The notes under the pieces: generated by a model | What the model was told of the DNA's origin: nothing | What the model saw: only the letters and a program-made list of their open reading frames with translations | Databases searched by the model: none | Assembly: GCF_910594005.1 (NCBI RefSeq) | Contig: NC_057845.1 | Coordinates: 3,596,001-3,660,000 of the forward strand | Reading direction: 5' to 3' | Source: Cervus elaphus | Taxonomy: Eukaryota; Chordata; Mammalia; Artiodactyla; Cervidae | DNA: 64,000 nucleotides | Shown: positions 35,193 to 48,925 of the stretch, piece after piece | Numbering within the stretch: the stretch's first letter is position 1 | How the letters are laid out: each line of letters begins with the position of its first letter | Translations under genes and position numbers: made by a program

Positions 35193-38100
35193 ACTACTGT
35201 TGAGTTCTAAGAGTAATGTATTTTGTAGCTAAGTTAGGGTCCTGGATAGAACAGGTATTTACTAGGTATTATTATCCACTCCCAAACACAATACCAAGTA
35301 TTGCTTAATCTAGGTAAACTACTGTCACAAAATTTCCCTAAATTCCTACCACAAATGTACATCTGTGCTAGTCATCACACATTAACCTAGAAACTGTGAC
35401 ATGACTCCTGCCTTAAAGGGAAACCAGATTTTCCATACAAAGAAACTAGGAACATACAATTTATAAACAACCCTGAATTTTTATTTTGTTAGCTAGAAGA
35501 CATTGAAAAAAGTTTTGGGTTTTTTTTTTTTTAATGTTAAAGAAAGTAATCTCCTTCCCTTCCAACAGGCATTATTTCCAAGAGATCCTCTGAGAGGATA
35601 AAGGCACTAACTGAAGGTGTGATTTTGCTGAATGATTTTTCCTTTTAATGCTCTCTCGTTGAATGGTATACAAAGCAAGGAGAGAAGGGAAAAAGAGAAA
35701 ATTTTTCTGGAAGACTGAAAAACAACATCATTATTGTTATATCTTCCAAACCTAAACAAAACAGACATCTGTAAGCCATTAGGTAACAAATTATTAATCA
35801 GATATTTTTATTAATTGTATTAATCAGATTTTTTCCAGTCCTGGATTAAGAAAATCACTGAAAAACAGACATTTAAATTTACCTAAAATTGAGTTTATGA
35901 ATATGACAGGTTTTCTCCTGGAAAAAGAGAAAAATTCTCAACCTTCAAAGTAATTATAATTGGAGCTGAGAAAGAATATGAAAAACATTTTGTTATTCAA
36001 CCTAATGCCTTCCACATGTTAACTCCTGAAGTGATTTCTCCTTTTGAGATAACCCAAAGTCAGAGTGAAACGTTTTTCTATGCTTGACAAAGCAGATGCT
36101 TTTTGATGAACCGAGATATTTTCCTTTAAAAATCAGTAGCAAAGTTATCAAGTCCTATAAATGATACTAAAGCCACCTCTTTTCAAAACAGACCACAGTA
36201 CTAGTCACTTAACAACATACCTCTTAAGGAGCTGGGAAAAAAGCTTAAAGATAAATGCTCTACCGTATTAGTTATTAAGTCTAATTAATAATACTGCCAC
36301 ATAGAAATGTCTTAAACTGTTCTCTATGCCTTTTTGAAGCTTAACACACTACAGCAACTATACTAAAAAAAAACTGACTAAAATCCTTCATCCTAAAACT
36401 CAGTGTCAATAATGACTGGCATGAGTAAAACTGCCACAAACAAAAACAAAAATACACTAAAAGCTGGGACTTGTATCACTGTATTCTTGCCAAATCCTGA
36501 AACTGGTAGTATTTCTATGACTACTTTCTCTGACCCTGAAACATTCAAGTTATTTTTTTTAAAAACCTGGATATTATTTAGGAAGAATTACCTAAATTTC
36601 AAATAAAATCTAATCAAATAACTAATAAGCAATTATTATTTAAAAGGGCATCTTTAGTGTTTCACTATGAATTAGGTCCTCAACTACACAGAAAACTGTA
36701 GCTGGCAGTTATGAGATCCTTCCCCGCTGTCAACAGGGCTCCCCCTGCCACCCAACATCCAGCCACACCCCTGCCATTCTGTTCCAACTTACACACAGGT
36801 AAGCCTAGTTCACTGGTCCGAGGGCCATTTCAAGTGTCTCTCTTCTCAATGGCAGTCGTTGGCCATCTCCTCAAGAGGGACAAACACCCAGTGTTTATTT
36901 CTGTTTGGAGGGAAGGTGGAGTGGAGTACGCATTGTAGTGGCCACTACAGCAGCTTATTCGTTCGAAGAACAAAGCACTCAGGCACAAACTAAGCCCTTC
37001 CTTCTCTGATCACTAGGAAGCAGTGCAAATTGACCACACTGTTCCCACTGTCAAACATGACGCACATCAGACATCTTAAGCCATACTCCGCTCCCTGATG
37101 AATGCTTAGGCTGGTCTAACCCCTAACTTCCCTAGAACAGCTAGCGGGTCAGCTAGAGAAAAGATGGTCTGCCCGCAGGAGAGGCGGCAGAGAGAGGGCA
37201 AACGCTAGTCAGTTCTCAATGCTTCCTCCCTCCTCAGATCCTCCAAAAGCCACTGCCGGCAGCCCCCATCTCACGGGACACTGTGTCAGTCTGTGGACAG
37301 ATTTAAGATTTTTCCAATTTAAACAAAAAACATCCAGAAACCAGCACCTAGTGAAGACTGGAAAAGGAAAATTAAAATAGGTCAAATCAGTTTATAGAAA
37401 GATGTAAAATACTCAATGCAATGCAGCCAAATTCATATCGAGTCATTTAGATTGTCACAGCCTTGAACTTCAGCCTTTCAGAAGATGAACTGTGCAATTC
37501 CTAAAAATGGTCTCAAATAAACTATACAGTATGTTTTGCATATTTTCTCTCACTCTTTTTAATAAGTAAACATTTCTACAACAAAAATATAGTGAACACT
37601 ATCCAGAGTTCCTTTACTGTTAGAAAGAAGACACATGGAAAAAATTTTTTCTCCAGCTGCTAAAAAGAAGCCTTTTAATTTATGTTTTCATATTTCTAGG
37701 ACTAAGCTGGTTCACAGTTCAGATAAATCCCTTAAGTGAGAAATGTAGGACAAGGAATAAAGTAGGTATAGTAATGGTAAGTATGTGGGCTGGTTCCCTC
37801 ATAGTGCATTTTTAAGAAAACAATTATAATGTAAGTAATAGTCATAGAATGTATAAAGAAATAGTCCCCTAGTTATAATGGCCAGTATAATAAATTTAGC
37901 CAACTTGAATCAAACACAAGGGTGTCGTGAAACAGAGACACTTCTGCCAACAGGAGAGGGCTTCCTTCTCAGACAACAGGGTTTTATTGGGAGTTCTGCA
38001 CAAAATTAGAATACAATCTTGGTAAATGAAAGCACTGTTTCATGTACTTGGATGAACTAAATTACAACTGAAGAATTAATCCAGATAGAGAAGCATACAT

Positions 38101-38751
38101 AAATATCTGCTGTTTGAACTAGAAAGAGTCAAATAGGAAAGATCAAATTAACATCAGCTATTAAACTCCTCCAGATAATATAATCAAAACAAATTAGTTA
38201 TAATGACCAAATCTAACATTTCTCTTCTATTATCTAGGGAGACCATACAATTTATCTTTCAAACTAGGAAGTTATTCTGGGACACTCTGTCCAGAATAGG
38301 ATGTATGGTCACTCTAAAAAGAAATTCATCTGCCATAAAAACCAAACAAAGAACAAGTAAAACAATTTCTAAAGCCATCAGGGCTCCAAGTCATAATCAA
38401 GTCAATGAGGCACGTGGACCGACAAAGAGTAGAACGCAACGACTCTCAAGGTGACCAAACCACAATCTTTTTAGCTTTGGGCTCAAAAAGTACCATCTGA
38501 ACAGGCAGAACCCAGTACTGACAAAAGTAGGCTTGCCAAGTCTCGTGCATTTTCTGACCCAACGGTTTGATAAGGAGTAAGCACACCTAGGATGTCTGTC
38601 ATCTTGCCCAGTGCAACAGGCCGGTGTTCAGTAAATGTCACTTCACCATCTACAACTTGCATAGACTGGAAGTGGTGCCATCAGCCTCTTTCAAATTAAA
38701 CTGCCAACGATACCCCAAGGCATTTTAGGAGCGTCTTGTGCTGTGCTTGCT

Positions 38752-38980
38752 ACGTGCTTAGTTGTTCCGTCGTGTCCAACTCTTGCGACCACATAGACTG
38801 TAGCCTGCCAGGCTCCTCTGTCCATGGGATTCTCCAGCCAAGAATACTGGAGTGGCTGTCATTTCCTTCTCCAGTCCAACTTTTTAGGACCCCATAGACT
38901 ATAGCTCTCCAGGCTGCTCTGTTCACGGAATTTTCTAGGCAAGAATACTGGAGTGGGTTGCCATTCCCTTCTCCATAGGA
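38752..38980 (-). mobile_element. Bov-A2-type dimeric SINE
   Basis: Two head-to-tail antisense monomers of the BovB-derived unit: one at about 38752-38873 (gttccgtcgtgtccaactct ... aatactggagtgg) and one at 38874-38980 (gtccaactttttaggacccc ... aatactggagtgggttgcc). The dimer layout is typical of Bov-A2. Confidence 0.85.
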
Positions 38981-40254
38981 GCTTCTTAGAAGTTATTTAT
39001 TGATAAAAAAGAAATAGATAAAATAATGTATTAAATATGCAGTTCTCTCATGAATATTTCGAACTAACTCCCAACCACCTCATCAACTATTAGTGCCTAT
39101 CTACATCACTTCATTCAAATAAAACTCACTCAAGCAAAACTCAAGGAAAAAAAAAACTCACTAAATTTACATAAAAATCTACTTTTCAGACATATTTTTC
39201 ACTTTCGTCATCTTGATTCAAAGTCCAATAAAGCCAATTCCACTAGTGGAACAGGCTATTCATGCTTGGTATGTAAATACTCGAAACAGGACCTTCCGTT
39301 GCCCAACCCCTGCTTCCCTTAAAAATGCAGAGCTTGGCTATGAGAGCAGTTTATCAGGGACACCAAAACAAAAGCCGAGTGCTTCTAATACAACTTAGAT
39401 CAATTCTTAGATCAAATTACAAATGGAGCTGGAGACATTGTATGTAGTCATAGAACAGTCCCTAAAACTTTTAAGGAGCCTGCCCTTAAATTTCTTTGGC
39501 AAAGTATTTCTACTATACCTACAATCTCACTATTCAAGCTTTTGGAAGTATATAAGAACTGTCTGAAGCCCTGAATTAAACTCAAATGGCTTATTCTGAG
39601 GGTTTATATTCTGAGGGTTCCTAGTCACCGTGTCCCAGCACAGGGGCAGGAGGTGAGGCAGAATGAGCAGGGATTAAAGCCCTGCTCTAGCAGACTCGAC
39701 CAACCAGAACAGCTCTATACTCTAAGCAAAGTACTGCTGGGAGAGGGGTTAGGAGGGATGACTTCCCAGGTAAGTAAATTAATTCTTCAAATAAAATGTT
39801 GCTCACCTGGAAAAGTTCATAAACCACCAGACTTATCACTTCATCCATACACAAACACCCCTGAGATGCAGTCATTTTGACTTGCTTCTACCACTGCCCG
39901 AGTGTGGCTCACAATGGGTCTGTCTGGTTTTGGTTGTTCTTCTAAAGAAGTCTCGGCTAATGAAGAAGGTCTTTTGGGTATGGGGGCAACTTTAAAACTA
40001 CCGCTGGTTTCAACCTTTATTGGATGATGCCAGAACATGTGTATGGAGCAAACTCCAATAACCTATTTCTTTCAGAGCAACGAAAACATAAAATAACAAG
40101 AGTTGTAGCGCCTATGGTACCATATTATGTAATCCCAATGACTAAACATTGGTGTTAATTTTGAATGGGGAAGAATTCAAGAGGCTCAGTGCGGTTTGCT
40201 TGTAAAAGATTGATTATCATGTAAGTTATACATAATGGAGATTAAAAAATAAAA

Positions 40255-40495
40255 ACTTGGCACTAAGTCCTGACACCTTGTAGGTACTGTGCTTAAAGTG
40301 CTGTCTGCATTACTTTAATCCTCACAATAATTGTGGGAGAAGTACAATTATTATGATCATATTACACACAAGAAAACTGAAACCAGTGAGGTAGTGTAAC
40401 ACCCCAGGATACAATTATTTGTATTTACATCTGGATTTGTACCCCCATTTGTGTCTAAACTGCTTCTTCCCTTAATCACTACACAATACTATCTT
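40255..40495 (-). mobile_element. MIR element
   Basis: Antisense MIR signature over nearly the whole consensus: gtactgtgcttaaagtgctg, ttaatcctcacaataattg, agtacaattattatgatcat, then caagaaaactgaaaccagtg. Confidence 0.8.
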
Positions 40496-41216
40496 TAATG
40501 CAAAGGGCAATTTATTAACAGAAACAATATTAATAAAAGTCATTCAACATCAACATTAAAAAGTTTAAAAATTTTTGAGCTTGCAAACACGTAAGATGTA
40601 TAAATAACAAATGTTAAACAGAAGGGACTGCAAAAAAATGCACAGGATAAAGTCCAACTAAAGTATCTATGTATGATCATACGTGATGGATACATGTATG
40701 AAGAAAATAAAGAGATTAAAACAAAAAGAAGTCCCAGGCACAGGCTTCCTATGTAAGTAAAAACGTGCAGATCAGAAAATTCAGCTAGAAGATCAAGGTT
40801 TAACCAGTTTCTCATTCAAGATGAAGGCTTTTGCCTCCATTCTCTTTTTCAGTGTTAGAATTAAAAAATTAAGTCTCAAAGTCTATTCTACACCTGACCT
40901 TGTTACCATGGCTATATGTGTCTCAGTCATCCTTCTTTCTTCTGCTAACTTCCGTCCTCTGCTAACTTCCATCTTTAAAACATTAAGATTGAAAGAATTA
41001 GCTCGGTGATCTATAGAGATGAGTTCTCATAGTAAAATCTACAGACCACTCTTCTTACTGAATGAACTGTTTGTAACCACCTTTTCCCTGGGAGTATGCA
41101 TAATTTGGTTCATCACCCTTCAAACTATTCCACTGAATTCCTCATCTCAGAGAACATCAATTCCATCCTCACTATTACTGTTTCAGTCAAAAATTAACAG
41201 CCATCCTTGAAGGTCT

Positions 41217-41442
41217 GGGCTTCCCTTGTGGCTCAGACAGTAAAGAATCCACCTGCAAAAAAAAAAAAAGAAAAAGAATCCACCTGCAATGCTGGTGATC
41301 CAGGTTCAATCCCTGAGTTGGGGACATCTCCTGGAGAAGGGAAAGGCTCCCCACTCCAGTATTCTAACCTAGAGAATCCCATGGACTGCATAGACCATGG
41401 GGCTGCAAAGAGTCGGACACGACTGAGCCACTTTCACTTGGA
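41217..41442 (+). mobile_element. Bov-tA SINE interrupted by an A-rich insertion
   Basis: Forward SINE (gggcttcccttgtggctcag ... agagtcggacacgactgagc). Near its head the 17-bp string aaagaatccacctgcaa occurs twice (41242-41258 and 41273-41289), separated by 14 nt of A11-G-A2. The body otherwise follows the family layout. Confidence 0.9.
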
Positions 41443-41479
41443 AGGCTTGCTCACTTTCCCTCAACCCACACACAATCAA

Positions 41480-41815
41480 TCCATTAGCAAAATCTGCTGG
41501 CTTTATCTCAAAAATATACCCACAATCAGAACATCTATAATCTCAACTGCTAGCACCCTGACCTTCTGGCTCAAAGGTCATTTCCCTAACCATCTCCATC
41601 TCTCCTTATCCTGATTTATTTTTCCCCCAACAGCACGCAACAACTTCTAACATACTTCAATAAATCTTCGTTGTGTTTACTGTCACCTCATTACCAGAAC
41701 GTTAAATTCCATGAGGGCAGAGACTCGTCTCTCAGGTTCACAGATGTGGCTGGTCTGTCTAGAACATCATCTTACACACTATATGCTCAAATGTTTGTTA
41801 AATGAATCCAATATT
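41480..41815 (+). mobile_element. L2 LINE 3' end
   Basis: Forward L2 hallmarks: ttaaattccatgagggcaga, ctggtctgtctagaacatc, then gctcaaatgtttgttaaatg. The upstream pyrimidine-rich portion also fits L2. Confidence 0.8.
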
Positions 41816-42367
41816 AATGAATAAGCACCTTATCAAGAGTGTTAAAATTCCAATTGTCTATACACTCATCAACAATTGGGTTTTAAAGCAGTAACAGAAG
41901 GTAGATTAAAAGGCCAAGAAGTAGGTTAAGCATTTCCTCCCTTAGCAAAGTGATTTGCAATCTCAAACAGCGCTGGTTGAGAGTGTGCAGAATGACAAGG
42001 CAGATCAGACTAGGCAAGCATGCTGCCCTTTGTTCAGATGAAAACCTCAGTGGGCCATGACCCAGGAGAAACCTGTCTGGAGCGACCATCTCATCTCATC
42101 CACCTACCTATGTTCCTTCATGTGCTAGCTCCACTTCACAATGTGTCCCAGATCTCACCTCTGCAACTGCCAACAGCCACCTCACCGTGAGCAGTGGCAC
42201 ATGCTTCGTGTGTTACAGCTGTTTCCATGCTGGTGTGGGCAAGCAGCACCTCCCTCAGCTCCCTCGACACAGGCCCCAGCCTCCTGTTGATGTCAACGCA
42301 GGAAGAAATCTTTCCCATCTCTGCCTCTCCACTAACACTTGAAGAGTTCACTAAAAACTTACTTTAA

Positions 42368-42530
42368 TAACTAGCACTTCCCAACTCGAGTGCCAGGCAC
42401 CATTTTTATACTACATGCACCAGATCATTTAATCCTCACAAAATCCCCCAGAGGTAGGCATGATAACTACTCTAAATTTGAGGACATATTAAAAGAATTA
42501 CTAAGGAAGTCCAGAACCATCCTCTGTGAA
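42368..42530 (-). mobile_element. MIR element
   Basis: Antisense MIR: gtgccaggcaccatttttat, atcatttaatcctcacaaaa, then gaggtaggcatgataactac. Confidence 0.75.
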
Positions 42531-43059
42531 GTAAAGATGAAGAATGTGTCCTTTCACAACACTCCCCAGGAAGATATATGTAAAAAGTAGAAATAAATAC
42601 ATCTCAGAAAAATAAAATCTGCCAATCAATTCAGGGGAAATGATGCAATCTGAGAATCATCTTCTGTAATCCCTAATGAAATAATGTTCTGAGGCAATGA
42701 TTATGCTTGATGCTAGAAGGTGAAAACATTTGATGGGGACTTCAGAATGGATGAATGAAGTTGACAACAGCTGCCTCATGACATCAAGTAAATACAACCT
42801 GTCGACTCTGCTTCGATTCAGGTTCAAGCAAGTCAACTGTAGAGACACATCTAAGACAATTTAGGACATTTGAATATGGGTATCAGATGTTAAGGAATTA
42901 TGGTTAAGTGGCATAAAGGCACTGTTTTTTTGTTTGTTTTTTTTTTAAGCCCTTACCTTTCAGATATATACTAAATATTTACAGGTGAATTTTTCTGTCT
43001 GCATTTGCTTTAAAGGACTCCAGCAAAAACTGATTTAGTATGTGCATGCACACACATGC

Positions 43060-43106
43060 ACATGTGTGTGACCTGCTCAGTTGCGTCCAACTCTTTGTAA
43101 CCCCAA
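43060..43106 (-). mobile_element. Short Bov SINE tail fragment
   Basis: gacctgctcagttgcgtcca, then actctttgtaacccc, is the complement of the Bov-tA tail; only about 45 bp is retained. Confidence 0.65.
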
Positions 43107-43239
43107 CTGATTCAGAATTATCAATAAATGCTAAATCTGGTGGAAGACTGCTGGAGAAAAGAATATTCAGTCTCAAGTTTGTCACTCCATAAATCACTTA
43201 ATAATTTCTAAAGGAAAAAAAGTACATTAATAATGGAAC

Positions 43240-43965
43240 AATCTGGTGGATATCACCTTAACCAAATGACTATGTGACATCCCCAACAATGGGACAAACT
43301 GACCTGTCTCCTCGTATAACACATTGATATCCCTGTGTAATATTCCTGCCAGCAACGTTTAACCTATCTCTAATCATGAGAAAGCAACTAGACAAATTCC
43401 AATCTAGGGACTCTCCAGACTAGAGGGCCTGGGCTCTTCAAAGTGACACTGTCTTTAATGACAAAGAACGGTTCAAGATCTGTTCAAGATCAAGGAGACT
43501 AAGTAACAACCAAATGCATGAACCTTGATTGAATATTGAATTAAAGAACTAACGGCTAACACTGGAATAAGGTAAACTTGAACACAAACTGAACATTCTG
43601 CAATTGTATTGTAGTAATGTCAAACTTGTAATGGTCATGATATGGTTAGAAAGTCCTTATTCCTAAGAAAGGCAGATCAACAATACCAGCAACAGATGGT
43701 ACAGATAAAGAGCCAATAGGGCAAATTTTAATCACCAGTGATCTATGGGAAAAGCATACAAGTGTTAACTTAATGGTTCTTATAACTCTTCTAAAGGTGT
43801 AAAATTTTCAGGAAAAAAAAATATAAAAGTACTCCAGCAAAAAATAAACGAATAAAGGGAAGGGGTGGTGGAGATAAAGCAAGAGTGGTAAACATTGATA
43901 ACTGTTGAAGCTGGGTGATAGGTACAATACAGAGATTCGTTAAACGAGTTACTTCTGTGTATGCT
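43240..43965 (+). mobile_element. Old L1 (L1M-type) 3' UTR
   Basis: Long forward match in style to L1M 3' UTRs: gtaatattcctgccagcaac, cctatctctaatcatgagaa, gttcaagatcaaggagacta, then gataactgttgaagctgggt and gataggtacaatacagag. Moderately diverged. Confidence 0.8.
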
Positions 43966-44319
43966 CAAGCCCATGTCTTTAATTCTCACTTCTACAAAAC
44001 AGAAAAAAACATGTAGTTCAAGCCAACATCATCAAGACGGATTACTAATCAAGGTAGATTACTAGGTAAAAGTCCTGTGGGAAAAAAGTAAGCATTAAAC
44101 AACCATCATATACAGTCAATTCTTTCGGGAAGGCTTGGCGACAACCTATAAAATAGAAGCCTGCTAGATTGAATGCATGTTAATATAATCACTCCAACAC
44201 GTCTGCACTCATCTCTGCTCTTCTGCCCACAGCTAGTGGCCAAGGCTCGCTCCCTCGCTGAAGTCTCAGTCTTGCCCGAGCACTGTAACAAAAATATATT
44301 AGGCCACATTTTGTCCCTT

Positions 44320-44460
44320 TATCCTGATGTTTCTCTTCACAGCATCTGCTAAGTCTGTCTCCCTCATTAGAATGTAAGCCCCAGGAAAGCTGGAACTTTG
44401 TCCTATAGTCTACAACACATAATAGTGGTAGACACTCAAAATAGATGTGAAACACTTCCT
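44320..44460 (+). mobile_element. L2 LINE 3' fragment
   Basis: attagaatgtaagccccagg, then ctggaactttgtcctatagt and agtggtagacactcaaaata, follow the L2 3' end. Confidence 0.7.
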
Positions 44461-44499
44461 TCGGTCTAAAGCGACTTTTTCGCTCTAATACTATTACAG

Positions 44500-44640
44500 T
44501 GGATGCAGTGATCAAAAGTTTAGCTTCTAGCTTTGAGACTGCCTTTAGGATCCTAACTTGGCACCTTACTGAGCTGTGTGGTCCCGGGTACCTTTCTGCT
44601 TCAGTGTTTTCATGTGTAAAATGGAGAATACACACACACA
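44500..44640 (+). mobile_element. MIR element
   Basis: Sense MIR: agactgcctttaggatccta, ttactgagctgtgtggtccc, then gttttcatgtgtaaaatgga. A (CA)n run follows at 44631-44643. Confidence 0.75.
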
Positions 44641-45836
44641 CACAATACACACAACTTGCTTAAACCAGCCACTGAGGATGAGGTATTACAAGCCATAAGT
44701 TTTATAGATGTAGGACACCCAACCACGTCAACTTGTGATGGTTTACCTTCATGTTTTCCGTTCATATCTTACTTGGTTCCAATTTTATGTTCCTAGAAAA
44801 ACTGTTCCTAGAAGAAGAGAAGCCAAGAAGTTTCTCATTTTTCCATGAGACTGAGGCCAGAAAATGTAAACACAAGAGTCTTCCTGGTAAACCAGATTCT
44901 AACTCCCAGAAGGCCAAGTCATAAAACAGAAGATCCTGAAATTGGGATGACTCCTCAGGCAGATGCTTTTGGTTAGAAAACTTTTAAATCTTCTAATCTT
45001 CTCAAAGGTTTGGGGAATACAGGGTTTTCAAGAACTAAACAACAGGACCATAAACAGGGTAACAGTTTTTGGAAGGAATGGTCGAGTTTATGCCCTGAAC
45101 AGAACCGAAGAAGTGAACATAAAACTGAGGCATGGTTTTACAGATTACAAATGCAGCTGATTTTTCTCTTACATTTCAAAGATAGAACAAGTAAAATACA
45201 GAGAAATAAGATCAGAAATGCTTTCCTTGGATGTCAGAAGGCAGGAGATCTTGAAATTGTAAGCAGCTTCCAATTATTTCATCCAAATCAGATAAAATAT
45301 TTAATAAAGGAAAGGGTATTAGGAGAAATTTCTTCACTTTAATCTTCTTAAACTGGATTTGCACAAACTCTTGGTCCTCAGTCTATACATAAGAATGGCA
45401 TCCCTGAAACCAATCAGGCTACTAGAGTCTCGTGAACTAAAGATCATCCCTGATGGAAACTCAGCATTCTAAGTTTTCAAGATCGTAAACGTTACAAAAC
45501 TGCGCTCTCATGTCACTGCCAACAAAACAGAAAACAAGCAGTATACTAGCACAAAAGAATGAGAATCAAAGCCACCTACTACTGGGTTATATATTTACCT
45601 TGGTTGAAGCCAACTTTCTTAAAAGGACACTGAAGTACACCTTTCCTCTAATACATGCTTGACAAAGATCCTACCTCCAGACTTAACTGACCACCACCCA
45701 GCCAAGGTGTCCCTGTACTGAACTACTTCCACAGCAACCTGGCTGTTAGAGCTGCCCTCGGGCTTCTACACCTGACAAAAATCAAAGCATTTTAATAGCC
45801 AAGGAGACACTTTAAACATCGAAGTCTAAACAAAGA

Positions 45837-45982
45837 CAAAACCAGGAATTTTTAATTTTTTTGGCTGCACCACGGGGCTTGTAGGATCTTCGTTCCCTGG
45901 CCAGACATCAAACCTGCGCACACAGCAGTGATAGCTCGGAGTCCTAACAACTGGACTGCCAGGGAATTCAAAACCAGGAATT
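45837..45982 (-). mobile_element. CHR-type SINE with perfect target-site duplication
   Basis: SINE body at 45851-45968: antisense, with its T-rich (A-tail) end at the left, then ggctgcaccacggggcttgt and the head complement aactggactgccagggaatt. It is flanked by identical 14-bp repeats caaaaccaggaatt at 45837-45850 and 45969-45982. Confidence 0.9.
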
Positions 45983-48789
45983 CTTGAAGCTAGGGCAGAA
46001 ACAGGCAAATGCCAGTTTATGAGCATTGAGTGCTTCAGATGGAGGTTTTAAGAAGTCTCTGCTTTCACTTGCAATTCCATTTTTAAGCTCTCATCCATGT
46101 CAATCTCTACTGAAATGTTCCCAAAGTGGGTAGGGATTCCCTTAACTAGGGCACTGTAATCATAATAAAAATGATAGGGGAGATGAGTGGGAACAAGTCA
46201 ATTGTACCCTGGACTTGAAAGGTAGGGAAGAACAAACTGGACCTGAGTTTATTTGCAATCTGCTATTGAGTACCTGGAGTGGGAGTGGGGAAGTAACAAA
46301 GACAAAAAGGGAAAGTCAGTCAGGGTAATGATTTGGCTTCCGTTCTATGGAAACATGAAGCCTGGCCAAAAATTGTAATGCCACATCATCCCCTTGTTCT
46401 ACACTCTGACTAGAGAAACACCTAATTTTTTTTCATAGTAATACTATATTCCAAGGATCATGTAAGCTAACGTGAATTACCCTGATATACCCTGAGGGAA
46501 AATGTCATCTTCTAGATAAAGCAAACTCTTTCAAGAAGCAGTATTTCAAACCTGTAGGACTTCAGTACAGCAGATGTAAACCAAACTGTACTAAGGAATC
46601 CTTAAAATAAGCAATCACCCAGACATCTAAAGAGAAAGTGAACTACAAATACCAATTTCTGACAGTTCACACTAAGTCATACCTCAGTCTTTGTGCGACT
46701 CTTTGAAGTCTGTATGTACACTTGGCCTAAATGGGCATACATAATCCACTAGTCCAAAACTAGATATAAACTGATACTTCTTTTAAAGACCTGGATGTGT
46801 TTGCCATTTACTATTAGTCCTATTGTAAATCAATGGTCAATTAACTAGATGGGTTCTGTCAATGTGAGCGGCAATTTCTGTAACCTAAATGCTGAAAGAG
46901 GTCCAAAGGCAATTAAGGATGTCTTTAAAGAACATCTAAAACCCATTATCTAAATCAGAAATTACACGATGTTAGCCAAATCTGACCAACAGATACATTG
47001 CCTTAGATCCACAGTGCTTTAATATTTTTGTTGCAAACATCTAAAAATGTAACAAAGACAAAAGGAACCCCAAAAAATCAACTTCCTGTAACATCTGGAG
47101 TTTTGGCTAAGAATAGGATAAAGACAAGGTGGCAAAACCAGGCCCGCACTCCCCATGGCAATAATACACTGTAGTGGTAAGCACCAGCACCAGCATGAGC
47201 GAGCACGCGCGTGCACACACACACACACCTGTAGCAGCTCTACCATTTTGCCACAGGCCCACTAACCCTTTTCAGTCTTTGAATTACATTACAAAGTGGG
47301 ACAAAATAATCTAAGGCTAATTCATACTTACCAGTTTTAAAACACCGAAGTCAAAAGAATTCAACACATAACCTTTCTATTCCTTAGACAACTTTGTTAA
47401 ACAGTTTTCACATTAACTCACAAACATATTTACTTCACACTGCCATCTCCAAACACAATGAAAATGATTTTAAAATTACCAGTGTTACTATTCAATCTTC
47501 TTAGTCACATTCTTATTTCTTCATCCACTCACACACACACATTTCTCAATCTGCTTCATAAGTGCCTGATATTCTGTATCATCCAATATCTCATTATGGA
47601 GCTTCAGAGTAAAATAATCGGGTACAAAAAAAAGTCACAAATTAAGTCTGAAACAAAGTTGGACTTCAGAAGCTGACAGTTAAATATACATCAAAATAAA
47701 ATGTGCATTCTCTTGTAAATTGGTCTTGCAGATTTGGATCATAGGTCCCTCTGGCTTACAAGATAATTATTTAAAATTCAATCATGTTAATGATATATGT
47801 ACATTCCAGCAATATATGCTACAATGCCAAATACTGTTTTATTTTAATTCCTTTATAAAAATAAAATCTGTACCAATAGGAATGGAAAAAAACTCTTAAA
47901 AAATCAAGTATTAAATGGAAAGGTGTAGTCTTATAATACATTGCTCCATCAAAAATTATAAGTTAAAAAAAATAAATGAACAGAAAAATACTAACCGAAG
48001 GTATCACACAGCAACAGAAATCGATTAGGCTATGATCCACCTGCTCCATGTGTCAATTTTACTGAAACAGGGTCATCCCTGAAGTTTCAGCAGCAATTCG
48101 GCAAACAGCAATCAAAATTTACTTGAAGATTAAAATACTAAGCTTTCCCCTCACCTGCCTCAAATCACTTTGACACTTACAAGCCTATCCAAAGTAATTC
48201 TTTTCTTTAGATTTTCTTCACTTTCTCCAACCTTCTCCTCACTTAAAAAAGACATAAGTCTAACTGAATACTAGTTCTACAAGGTCAGATGAGAGACAGA
48301 GATGAACACAAAGTCCAGCTTCAAAATAGTTTAGTTCTTGATGAGGAATCCCAGTGCACTCAGCCTGGCAAAGACCAGCAGCTGCTGAATCAACGTTGCA
48401 CATCTGTCTGACAGGTCGTTCCAAGCGGTGGAGTTCATTCACTGGACCCCCTCACATACATTCTACATTTCACGGATGCAAAAGCTCAACCTTACTTAAT
48501 TAGCATACAAGCTATTAGAAAGTATGGCTCATGTTCACTTCAAAAACTTTCATGTTCATTTCAAAAACTTCTGAGCAAGTGCTACATTCCAGGTTTGACT
48601 CAAGTCTTGGATTCTGGTAGCTTACACATTAACAAAATTTACCTTTTGGAGTCTCTTCATTAATAAAGCGGGAATAATGGAAAATTACACAATAAAGTTT
48701 AATACCCTGCCTGAGCGCACAAAGGTACCTTAATGACATACTGAACACCTACTACCTCCAAGGTTATGTTACCAATTTATCTTCAAAGA

Positions 48790-48925
48790 CCCTCCAATTG
48801 ACAGATCACTCCCATTTCACAGACAGGAGTGAGGATCCAAGAGGGTTACTATTCCTTGTAGCTAGGTGCCAGGAACCAAACCCAGGTTCACTGTCTCTAA
48901 AGCTCTTTCTGCTGCCCCAGAGTCA
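48790..48925 (-). mobile_element. MIR element
   Basis: Antisense MIR core: cactcccatttcacagacag, agctaggtgccaggaaccaa and acccaggttcactgtctcta. Confidence 0.7.

Noticed and set aside
38752..38980. Tandem duplication of a unique sequence
   Set aside because: The two similar halves are the normal dimer structure of Bov-A2 SINEs, not a local duplication.
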